This document shows, one piece after another, positions 37,104 to 46,200 of a DNA stretch of 57,411 nucleotides. The number at the start of each line of letters is the position of its first letter. The first letter of the stretch is position 1. The translations under genes and the position numbers were made by a program. The DNA comes from Candidatus Poseidoniales archaeon (GTDB taxonomy: Archaea; Thermoplasmatota; Poseidoniia; Poseidoniales; Poseidoniaceae), in contig QQSD01000011.1 of NCBI GenBank assembly GCA_003602485.1, forward strand, positions 1 through 57,411, written 5' to 3'. The notes below the pieces were generated by a model. The model was not told the DNA's origin. It was given only the letters and a program-made list of their open reading frames with translations, and did no database searches.

Positions 37104-37983
37104 TTACAGCCATCATGATGGCAGCGGTTGTTGCCACAAAGGAAAGTGAAGGAGTATCTTCACCTTCATTGGGCTCAATAACTTCCTCTTCATCCTCCAC
37201 AATCGGGATGACTTGGTAGATGAGATGCACCTCAAGGTCGTTACCATCAAAAGGCTCAGGCAATCCTATGAGTGCAGTGCCCTGTCGTTCCTCTCCAAGA
37301 AATACAATATCTCTCAAGATGTGCGGATAGGTTCCAAGTCCATTGGTGCCCTCCTCAAAATCCGCTCCTGCTTCGACAACCCAAGCAGTGACCTCGAGGG
37401 TCGCATTTTCTAAATGGGAATCATCGATAGTGAGCGCCCACGTTACAGTTCCGCTTTGCGTCCCATTGGGGGTCCATGAGAACGACGTTGAACCATCTCC
37501 AAGGCCGAGGCTTTGGTTTGCCATGTTGAAGAATTCCACGTAGAGAGAAGCCTCATCGGTGACGCTCCCCTCTTTCATCATGGTTCCATTAAACACGACG
37601 CCGGGGGGTTGTTGTCCGTTGGTGATTGACGTTGCTCCATACCTATTTTTCCATCGGTAATCCAGATACTCTTGACCGAATGGGTCTTGGCTTTCGCCCA
37701 CGGCTCGATGAATGTGATATTGCTGGAGGGCGCCTTCTGCTTGGACATCATCAAGGCCGTGTTCAACGTCCACACAATTCTCGCACCAGGTGGCAGTGTA
37801 TACTTCCACTACCGCTGGTAAGTCAGTGAGGTTTGTTACACTGGCGCTGGTGTTGTTAGCATGAGCCCATTGTCCTCCAAAGATCATTCCGTGTTCAACA
37901 GGAGCAGGTGGCAACGCAGAGTGGACGGGGAGGGATATGACAAGAAGCGATGCTACTGCAAGGAGACTGATGAGTCGTCGCAT
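37084..37983 (-). CDS. Secreted thioredoxin-like protein with C-terminal anchor
   Basis: 299 aa. A signal peptide (about 1-22) leads to a thioredoxin-like strand and active site ATWCENC (C67, C70), then an Ig-like beta domain (GTVTWALTIDD, LEVTAWVVEAG). The C-terminus has an acidic linker, EDTPSLSFVATTAAIMM and a RRKH end: a short hydrophobic helix plus basic tail that resembles archaeosortase-type sorting signals. It should act as an extracytoplasmic disulfide or redox protein held at the surface. It lies upstream of no clear cytochrome-maturation genes. It is convergent with the orphan gene and follows tfb on the same strand. Confidence 0.82.
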   Translation of the reverse strand: MRRLISLLAVASLLVISLPVHSALPPAPVEHGMIFGGQWAHANNTSASVTNLTDLPAVVEVYTATWCENCVDVEHGLDDVQAEGALQQYHIHRAVGESQDPFGQEYLDYRWKNRYGATSITNGQQPPGVVFNGTMMKEGSVTDEASLYVEFFNMANQSLGLGDGSTSFSWTPNGTQSGTVTWALTIDDSHLENATLEVTAWVVEAGADFEEGTNGLGTYPHILRDIVFLGEERQGTALIGLPEPFDGNDLEVHLIYQVIPIVEDEEEVIEPNEGEDTPSLSFVATTAAIMMAVISRRKH

Positions 37984-38024
37984 GGTTTACGGGAACGGGT
38001 GGCGGATTAAGAAACCCGCTATAC

Positions 38025-39173
38025 CTAGTCCTCAGCACCTTCTTCAGCTGCTTCATCAGAAGCGTCTTCGTCAACACTGCTCTCTTTCTTGAAGAGGATG
38101 GAAGCCTTGTCGAACTCGCCGCGCTCAACCAAGTCCTTGATGACCTGAAGGCGGCTTTTGACACCAGCGCCTGAGAGGGAGACCGCACGAGCGATGCAGG
38201 CGAGGTTCTGGTGAGCGAGGCCAATGGAGTCCAAGGCTGCATACATGACACAGGCGGCAACCATGTTAACGGGAACATTCCCGGTAACAGCGGCAGGAGA
38301 AGGCTCTCCAATCTCGGTTAGCATGTTCCAGAAAATGTCCAGTACGCGGTCCAACTTTTCCTCTGTCAAGCGAGGGGAGAGGGCCTTGACCAGGTTGTCG
38401 ACGGCCATGTCGAGCTGGTCAGCCCGCAAAGCAGCACGGTGGAGCACGGCAGGAGGTGCGGACCAGCCTTGGCGGACTCTAGCTTTGTAGTGCTTTGAGA
38501 TGGTGGACTTAGCGTTCTTAAATTGCGCCTCAGTGATGCCGTATTGCTCCATCAAACGCTGGCGGTTGATTGGAGCAGTGCGGAACCATTCGTGAGCAAG
38601 GACTCCAATGGCAAGGGCCATGATGAGCAAATTGTGACGGTCGGAATCTCCCTTGATGCCTGCGGGCTTGCGAGTGATTGAGGTCTTCGGACACTTCAAC
38701 AAATCTTTCTCGCCCGGTGTGAGGGTACGTCGCTTTGACTCCTGGAGCGGTGTCAGCTTGCGAGCAGTGGCAATGGCCAACAACAAGGCCGCCTTAGCAA
38801 CGTCCTCGGAGAACATTTCCTTGATGGTGGCTACGAGTTGGCGGAACATTGGGTCGCTCTCGCGTTGTGAGTTGCGGTCAGCCCAAGCTCTGCGACGAGC
38901 AATCCTTCGCTGCTCGGGTGTGAGGCGATTTCCGTGTGCGTCGTACTTGTCGTAGGGGTTCAAGCGGGTGCTGGACTTTGAATCCCCTGCCTGAGCAAGT
39001 GGGTCCACGGTCTCATGGGTTCGTCCGTCACCGAGGGCAGAGTTGCTGTTGGTCTGCGCATCATCCATCGGGATGTCAGAAACGAGGCCGCATGAGCAAA
39101 CCCGTTCACCTCGAACGTTGTCGATCTCAAAGTCTGTACCGCCGCATTCATCACATTTGTTTTCCTTTTCCAT
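38025..39173 (-). CDS. tfb: Transcription initiation factor TFB, divergent
   Basis: Recruits RNA polymerase to TATA-TBP complexes. 382 aa against about 300-330 for typical TFB. The N-terminal zinc ribbon has C7, C10, C26 and C28, so the second knuckle is C-x-C instead of the usual C-x2-C. A long linker of about 75 residues with PLAQAGDSKSSTRLNPYDK follows, then two cyclin-like repeats (MALAIGVLAHEWFR; VNMVAACVMYAALDSIG) and a highly acidic tail (about 25 residues). GGAGG seven bases before the ATG and a TATA box 40 bases upstream support the start. The divergent features suggest a specialised TFB, possibly one of several. Confidence 0.9.
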   Translation of the reverse strand: MEKENKCDECGGTDFEIDNVRGERVCSCGLVSDIPMDDAQTNSNSALGDGRTHETVDPLAQAGDSKSSTRLNPYDKYDAHGNRLTPEQRRIARRRAWADRNSQRESDPMFRQLVATIKEMFSEDVAKAALLLAIATARKLTPLQESKRRTLTPGEKDLLKCPKTSITRKPAGIKGDSDRHNLLIMALAIGVLAHEWFRTAPINRQRLMEQYGITEAQFKNAKSTISKHYKARVRQGWSAPPAVLHRAALRADQLDMAVDNLVKALSPRLTEEKLDRVLDIFWNMLTEIGEPSPAAVTGNVPVNMVAACVMYAALDSIGLAHQNLACIARAVSLSGAGVKSRLQVIKDLVERGEFDKASILFKKESSVDEDASDEAAEEGAED

Positions 39174-39212
39174 ATTTTTTCCTCCAATCGCTCAAGTCAT
39201 GTCGCTCGACTC

Positions 39213-39221
39213 CTTATAAAG
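39213..39221 (-). promoter_or_regulatory. TATA box of the tfb gene
   Basis: CTTTATAAG on the minus strand sits about 26 bases before a predicted start site near 39191, giving an 18-base leader with GGAGG at 39181-39185. It is a strong match to the archaeal TATA consensus. Confidence 0.7.
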
Positions 39222-39304
39222 AATTCAAGTCCACTCAGGTGGGCCTAAATTCCTCGGCTTCGGTGCTGTTCATTAACTTGACATATTCTTATTGTAACAT
39301 CACA

Positions 39305-39313
39305 TATTTAAAT
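39305..39313 (+). promoter_or_regulatory. Candidate TATA box for the AddB-like gene
   Basis: TATTTAAAT in the AT-rich divergent region. A start site near 39335 would leave a leader of up to 140 bases to the ATG at 39474. The element at 39428-39436 is a competing candidate. Confidence 0.35.
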
Positions 39314-39473
39314 GTAACGGTTAAAAGCCCGTCGAACAACTGGCAGATTACCGTTCTTGTATTCCAAAAACGACCATATTCCTCTTTGCGTGTGGCGGCT
39401 ATTGAACTTTTCTATGCGTCAAACTAAAAAAATATCTTATGTTCTTGTTTCGGCCTTCTATGGTTGCCATTTC

Positions 39474-42400
39474 ATGAGAAACCATCCGCATCTTCAAGAA
39501 GTGTCGCCACCCCTCCCTTCAATGGGTGATTCTCTGGCGTCAAGTACGGTTACACAAGAATATGTGCCAGCCGGTCGCGGACTCCCATCATGGTTGATTG
39601 CGGCTTACTCGGAAGGTCCAGCCCCCAACTTTCTCCTGCTTCATCCCAACGAACTTCATCGTCGTCATCTTCTCGACCAACTCCAGCGCTCCGGTTACCA
39701 TGTTTCGCCTCAGCACCATATGACGCTCAATCAATTGATTCGGACGCTTCACACCGACCTCCGCCTTCCCGTACTCCTCGACAACGATACAAGTTCCTCA
39801 ATGGCTCTTCATTCCATGTGTCTGAAAGCGGCAGAGTCCTATGACTTTCCCCTTCTTCACACCCCAGGCGCAACAACCTGGAGCTTCAACAAATCCCAAC
39901 GCCTACACCGCCTCTTCTCAGAAGTGATGCATCTCAGAAAACCGTTCAACTGGGATGGAAACCCGGGACTTGAAACATATCGAGATCTCCTACGGGAGTT
40001 CGAACAACAAGCGGGAGGCAGTCATCCAACCATGGTTCCTCGACACGTACTCAATGAACTCCAATCTACTGACGAAGTTCCGTTCCACGTGCGACATCTT
40101 GATGGCATTATCATACTCGACCAGGCACCTGATTTCACAGAAATTGAACAAGACATTCTTCTGTCCCTATCACGGTTTTGTCCAATGCATCAGCTCCTCA
40201 ATCCGGGGTCATTCCGACTCGGCCATCACGGTGCCTATTTGATAGACCAAGATCCAGTTGCTCAGGATACTTTGCCTGGCTGGGTCCCTCAGCATGACCT
40301 CTGGAATGGGTCAGGCCAGATATGGAGCACCGAGATTTCGGAAGAACATCAAACCCAACTTACGCGTCTTCCAGTGGACCAGCGTCACCAAATCATCCCT
40401 GCTACAATGGCCTTGTTAGCCCATTACCTTGAGGGCAACGAGGGCCGTGTATTGATCGTAGATGGGGCCGTACAAGAACGAGAATTAGCATGGTCAAGTG
40501 GACTTGCAGGACTCGGCCTCGCATGGCGTCGCTCGTCCTCAACCCTTGACCGTCAGCCTGCTCACCATGCACTCCTACAGGCCGCACAATTGCCTCAAGG
40601 AATGAGTGCGTGGTCCATTGAAGCTCTTCGTTCAACCTTTGCGTCCACAACCTTACCGTTCAATCCAGACATGTACATTGACCTCTTGCACCCTTCGCGG
40701 GAATCATGGCGGCCACGGCCACATCTCGACATTCTCGAAAGCATGGCAGAACGCTTCCACGTATTGGGAGGCCCCGGGGCTTTAGCTCGTTGGCTGGGTG
40801 TTCTTTCCCAAGCCCGCCCATCCCTCACTGAACGCCGCCCTGAAGAAAAACGTCAGGCACTTGAAGAGACGCAGTGGTGGCTTGCTTGCACGATGAAAGT
40901 ATGGAAACCTCTACTGATGGAGGAAGACCAACACCTCCTACGTTACGACATTGAAGGTTGTAGTACGGGAGAAGTCCTCCCTACTCCGTCTTCACCTTCA
41001 TCGGGGATGGCGTGGTTGACACAGGTCATTCGTTCACTTGATTTCGAGTCCCTTCACCAACGTAGAGCCCCACACGACAGTGGACTGGGCACCGTACAAA
41101 TATTGGTCGATGCTCTCAACGATGTTCGTCAGTCAATGCTACGTCTTGGAGCGACGTTCCCAGACGACGGTAAGGCCTTTGTTGACTTGATTGAATTTGT
41201 GGGAGAAAGTACGCGAATACAACACAGCGAATCCTCAACACCACTCATCGATGTCATTACGCCAGAGGAAGCGCTTGGCTGTGAGGCAGACCTCATTGTG
41301 CTGGCTGGGCTGGATGTTGATTCGTGGCCCATGAAAAGTCCCGTCGTCCCGTGGCTTGATGCAAAAGCACTTCTTGAACTAGGTATCTTTCAGACCGATG
41401 GCCCCATCCGTAAAGGTCGCCATCATCTTCGCCATCTGCTCAACGCAGCACCTCATATCGTCGTGTTTGATTCAAGTCCTGAAGAAGGCGGTGGTCCAAG
41501 CGCCCCCCTTGCAGAGTGGTTGAGCGATGTACGCCGCACCAAAGAATGGGACGCAATGAGGAGCCCCCCATCTTTCCTTCCCCCATCTACCTACGAGGGC
41601 AGCGAAGCAGCGCAGCCCTGGAGATGGGTTGTCAGAGAACGCGGCCATGGAAGTTGGCTCTCTCCTCAACAATACAGCTTTGAACACCAGGCTCAGAGTC
41701 CACGCCTTGTTCGACATGGCCATCAAGGTCGAGACAGGCGTCAACAATTGGGTCTTGACCTCACCAATGACCAACCTGTTGAGGCCAGCCCAATCAATGC
41801 AGACGTCATCCTTCAATCCTTCGAACCAAGCATACAGGCAGACCGTCAACGACGTCAACCGCAAGCGCGTCACTTAGGCGCAGGGGGCGTCTTTGGTTGG
41901 GACCAACGGCAATATCTCCTGAGTACAGAGGCCGTTATTCTACGGCCAACAAAGGCTTCGCTGAAAGCGGGTGGAAGTTCTTCGCCAGTATGGCCACATC
42001 TTGGTTTCAAGGACGAAAAGAAACTCTCCCCTTCCGTGGACCCTCGTCCACTGCCAGTCTATGTCTCTGAAGGTTTGGGCCTCGTTGAGCGATTCGGACA
42101 TATCGAACATGAAATCACTCGTAAAACATGGTCTCCAAGCCGTCTTGAGGCTTGGCTCAAATGTCCTCGGCAAGCGTGGGCGAAACAGGTTCTCAAGGCA
42201 GATGACGAGGCCGGCGAAAGTTCGGAAGACGTCAATCTTCGTATTCGCGGGGAAGTTGTCCATCAAGCAGAAGCAGCCTTGCTCGAAGGCCACGGGATTG
42301 AGGTCACCAAAGAATCACTCCACAACATTCAGCCGCTTCACTTGGGGCCAATGGGTGTTGATGATGCCGGATGGCAAACCATCCTTCAGTTCCTTCAAAA

Positions 42401-43265
42401 TGACGTTCTTTGGCTTGGCCGCCACAATGCAGTTTCAGTTCACCGTACCAGGGATTTGGTTGATGCGAGTCCAGAAGATTGGAGGGCCTATCTCGAGGGA
42501 GAAGTTAGTTTGCCAGCCAGCGGACGTCTCGCTCGGATGCTTCACGCAGACCTTTCACTACGTCAAGCCGCCCCTATCGCTTCAGAATGGGCGACGGTGA
42601 AGGGCCGAGAAAAATCAGTCACCATCGCGCTTGATGAAGAGGATACTGATACAAAGTTCCAACTCTTTGGTTTTGCAGATAGAGTCGACGTGTTCCTCCC
42701 GTCTACTTCACAACGAAAGAAACTTGAGGAATCAGGTGTTTTGGGAGAAGCGTCCTTTGATACCCCCTATCCTCTCGATGGCACACCTCGTACTGCTCAG
42801 CGTTTGGTGATCATCCGTGACCTCAAAACCGTCCACGGTCCAAAGCCAAAGAGCGGAGGTCTTCGGCATGCTCGCAGCCTCTTTGAAGACCTTCAACTGG
42901 CCCTCTACGCAAGGGCATGGGAGGTTCTTCATCCCAACGACCGGGTGATTGGAGTGGGGGCCAGTGAAATTGGAGAAAACACTGTCCACTATGTTGAACT
43001 TGACAGCGACCTCATACCTCTGCGTGAGGAAATGGAAATCGGAGAAATTACAGATTATTTCCCACTTCAATTCCCAGCGCTCAGTGACGAACATGTTCAT
43101 CGGACTCCATTCCGTACATGGCTCCATGAACGTTTAATCGTAGCACAACGGGCTGTTGTTACAGCAGCCTCTGGGCAAGTGAATCCTACTCCGGGCCAAC
43201 ATTGTGATTACTGTTCACTCTCACATTCCTGTGCAGTATCGACCTATTCTGGAGGTGGGTTTTGA
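39474..43265 (+). CDS. AddB-like protein: inactive helicase fold plus C-terminal Fe-S PD-(D/E)XK nuclease
   Basis: 1263 aa. The N-terminal Walker A position reads FLLLHPNELHRRHLL with no GKT, and the Walker B-like site is IIILDQAPDFTE, so ATP hydrolysis is unlikely. Later landmarks of the RecB/AddB helicase fold remain (EADLIVLAGLDVDSWP). The C-terminal nuclease has SPSRLEAWLKCPRQAW (C897), IRGEVVHQAEAAL, GFADRVDVF and the catalytic RDLKT, and ends with C1244, C1247 and C1253, a four-Cys Fe-S set as in AddB. It pairs with the AddA-like gene, whose ATG overlaps its TGA. The ATG at 39474 is chosen; 39522 and upstream TTG/ATG starts are alternatives. A joint role in double-strand-break resection is inferred. 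Confidence 0.8.
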   Translation: MRNHPHLQEVSPPLPSMGDSLASSTVTQEYVPAGRGLPSWLIAAYSEGPAPNFLLLHPNELHRRHLLDQLQRSGYHVSPQHHMTLNQLIRTLHTDLRLPVLLDNDTSSSMALHSMCLKAAESYDFPLLHTPGATTWSFNKSQRLHRLFSEVMHLRKPFNWDGNPGLETYRDLLREFEQQAGGSHPTMVPRHVLNELQSTDEVPFHVRHLDGIIILDQAPDFTEIEQDILLSLSRFCPMHQLLNPGSFRLGHHGAYLIDQDPVAQDTLPGWVPQHDLWNGSGQIWSTEISEEHQTQLTRLPVDQRHQIIPATMALLAHYLEGNEGRVLIVDGAVQERELAWSSGLAGLGLAWRRSSSTLDRQPAHHALLQAAQLPQGMSAWSIEALRSTFASTTLPFNPDMYIDLLHPSRESWRPRPHLDILESMAERFHVLGGPGALARWLGVLSQARPSLTERRPEEKRQALEETQWWLACTMKVWKPLLMEEDQHLLRYDIEGCSTGEVLPTPSSPSSGMAWLTQVIRSLDFESLHQRRAPHDSGLGTVQILVDALNDVRQSMLRLGATFPDDGKAFVDLIEFVGESTRIQHSESSTPLIDVITPEEALGCEADLIVLAGLDVDSWPMKSPVVPWLDAKALLELGIFQTDGPIRKGRHHLRHLLNAAPHIVVFDSSPEEGGGPSAPLAEWLSDVRRTKEWDAMRSPPSFLPPSTYEGSEAAQPWRWVVRERGHGSWLSPQQYSFEHQAQSPRLVRHGHQGRDRRQQLGLDLTNDQPVEASPINADVILQSFEPSIQADRQRRQPQARHLGAGGVFGWDQRQYLLSTEAVILRPTKASLKAGGSSSPVWPHLGFKDEKKLSPSVDPRPLPVYVSEGLGLVERFGHIEHEITRKTWSPSRLEAWLKCPRQAWAKQVLKADDEAGESSEDVNLRIRGEVVHQAEAALLEGHGIEVTKESLHNIQPLHLGPMGVDDAGWQTILQFLQNDVLWLGRHNAVSVHRTRDLVDASPEDWRAYLEGEVSLPASGRLARMLHADLSLRQAAPIASEWATVKGREKSVTIALDEEDTDTKFQLFGFADRVDVFLPSTSQRKKLEESGVLGEASFDTPYPLDGTPRTAQRLVIIRDLKTVHGPKPKSGGLRHARSLFEDLQLALYARAWEVLHPNDRVIGVGASEIGENTVHYVELDSDLIPLREEMEIGEITDYFPLQFPALSDEHVHRTPFRTWLHERLIVAQRAVVTAASGQVNPTPGQHCDYCSLSHSCAVSTYSGGGF

Positions 43266-46200
43266 TGGTTGAATTCAACAGGAGTCAGCGCCTTGGTTTG
43301 GACCTCGACCGGCACATTGCGTTGGATGCAGGCGCGGGTACTGGCAAAACAACGGTGATGGCCGAGCGTTATGTTCAGCATCTTATCGCATCTGAACAAC
43401 GGGCAACCCACATGACTCCACCGGGACCTCGTGTCCCACTCAGCGGGCATGGTGCCCTGCGATCCCCCAAGAAAGAGCGAACCGAACTTGAGGACTGGAA
43501 AGGATTGTTGCCCTCTGAAGTTGTGGCAATCACCTTCACGAGAAAAGCCGCCGCCGAACTCAAGGCACGAATCCGAGAGCGACTGGCTCAAAGCCGGGCC
43601 CAACCTCTCGCATTCGGCGATGATGATGGCATCTATGATCCACGTTTGCGCCACGATTCCGATGTTGAAATGCTCCTTTCAGGTTTGGATGAAGCACCCA
43701 TTTCAACCATCGATGCCTTCCTTAATCGGCTCGTTCAGCCCTATATTGACCTCGTAGCCCTCTATCCTTCACATCAACAAATATCAGAAGAACGAGCTCC
43801 GTTGATGTTGAATGACACCTTGAATGCAGTGTGGAGAATTCGAACTGTTTCCGATGCACACGAAGCCGGCGTTCTTCATCATCACGAGGAATTTCTCCTC
43901 GCTCGGAATCGACTCGTCACGCGCCTTGGTGGACAAGCCCAAGCGGAAACGGTGCTCGGCGGCTTGATGGACCGGTCGCTCTTTGTCGAACAATCTCACC
44001 GTGCCATGATACAGCGAGCTGAAGATTTGGGCCTCGACTGGGCTGGTCGAGGCCCGGCTCCAGCTTCCATCTTGTTGGACATGATTGCAGAACCGGTAGC
44101 AGATGAGCTGCCCGACTTTGTTGCCACCCTCGCTCAAGGGATTTCGCAGTGGACCGGAGAATTCCTGCCCTACGCTGCCTCATGCCTTCATCCCGCCGAA
44201 GCAGATACTGAACTGACTCGCTTCAACCACCTGGTCCGAACGCTCAGTGAACCTCTTCCGGACAACCCGGGAGAACAATTGGTGTGGGTTTGGAAGGTAC
44301 TTCTTGGCCTTGCAACCTCGTCTGGATTAACAAAAGGAAACCCGACCTTTTTCCCGAGTAACATCCTGCCAAAAGGCGACAAATGGCCTCCAGGAATCAC
44401 CTCAAAAACCAATGCAGTGGGCCTTTCAAAAGATGATAAAGACGACTTGTATCTGCGTTCGTCAAACCGTATTCAAGACATCAAGAGGCATCTTGAAACC
44501 TCAACTGGCAAACTGATTTCCTTGCTTGCAAGGTCTGCCTTTTTACTCAATCCCGGAAATGGATTTGATGGAATGCCTCTTGATTGCCCCTTGCGCTTGG
44601 ACCCGCTCCAAGAACCAATTCCAGTTGAGCCTGGAGAACGAAACACCTACATTTCACCCTCACTTCAAATGGAAGTCCTTAGCGATCTCATTGTTCTTCA
44701 TCAAGGGTGCAATCAAATTCTTGCTCGTCGAAAGTCCGTCGATGGGTTGCATGATTTCGATGACCTCCAGCGCTTTGCAGCAGATTTGCTACTGGCTCGT
44801 TGTCCGGATGTGTGCCGGCACCTCTATCCCCCAAATGTCATCGATGTGTTGGATGGGCTTGGAGACGAACCATGGAGCGATTCCCACATTTCAAGGGCTC
44901 TTACACTGTTGAACGACCGCCCGCAACTTCAGGAAGATTTGCATCGCCGAGTCCAAATTCTGTCGGAATTACGTCGCCAATTCAGAGCCTTTATCATCGA
45001 CGAATACCAAGATACGAACCCCTCCCATTATCGGCTTCTTGCTCGTTTGTGGGGTCGTCGTGCACATCGTGCTGACGACCCGGCACGACCCAGTGGTTTG
45101 TGGGACCCTACGGTCTGTATTGTCGGTGACATGAAGCAGAGCATCTACCGATTCCGACAGGCCGAGGTATCGGTGATGCGTCGCGCAGTAGCGACCATAC
45201 GTTTGTGCAACAGCATTGAATCCAACGATTCCAGATTGGACCATCTACGTCAGGCAGGATGCGGACGTGATCCACGTCCCGTTGGCGCAGGAGGAGAAAC
45301 GGGGTCCTTTTCCAACGAGCACACCGGGGAAGAATCTGCCCCTCACACCTTCGTTTCCTTTGATGAGGAAGATGTCGGTGGTCAACCCGCTATCACGGGC
45401 GATCGCCTCCTTCGTCGTCACGAAGGTCACATTGATTTGACCTCAAACCATCGCACTCGTCATGATTTGATGAACAGCATGAACGACATGTTCGATGAAG
45501 TCTTTGACACCCGCTATCACGCGCTCCCCGGTGATTGGCATGCTGAGGCTCAGCGACTCCGACCTGCTCGAGACCTTGATGATCCGGGTGTGCTCGAATG
45601 GCTCTTGCCGATTCAAGGACAACTCCAAGACGTTTCCATGGACCTCGATGTTCCTCTCAACACCTTCGAGGATCCGAACGCCAAAGGCTTCCAGCTTGAA
45701 CATGAACTTCTTGCTGACCGCATCCAAGCCCTTCTCAACAAAACTCCAACTCAAGTATGGTCCACGACCGACGCAGCGTGGATGTCGATTGAGGAAACTG
45801 GCCCAGATGTCCGTCCCGAGGACATCATGATTCTCATCAATTCACGTACGCATCTGCCTGATATGGTTGAGCGACTTCGCGCTCGGAGCATTCCCGTCAT
45901 GGCCGACCGCCAAGGCCTCTTACTCATGCAACCCGTGGTCCAACCACTGATGTCTTTGTTGGCGCTCATGGCCAATCCATGTTTGCGAAAAGCGGGCATC
46001 GAGTTTGCTCGCTCTGCCGTGGTTGGTATGAGTGAAAGTAGGGTGCATACCGCCTTTTCATCGCTCGAAGACGGAGCGTCGGTTTGGCCCTGTTTGATTG
46101 AGAACGCCCCAACCTCTGCAGTTGCAGCACTTCTCGAACGACTTCATCAACGTACATCCTGGGGCGCGATATACGATGTATTCGATGATGTTCTTGACCA

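Larger units (their letters stand above)
39174..39473. promoter_or_regulatory. 300-base divergent intergenic region between tfb and the AddB-like gene
   Basis: This is the longest gene-free stretch in the window, and it is AT-rich relative to its surroundings. It holds the tfb TATA box (39213-39221), a TATTTAAAT at 39305-39313, two TGTAAC copies near 39295-39320 and an AAAAATATC at 39428-39436. The last lies at a suitable distance from the ATG at 39474. No tRNA, ORF with a recognisable family or terminator is seen. In-frame TTG (39357) and ATG (39414) starts exist but would add unsupported N-terminal residues. Confidence 0.5.
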
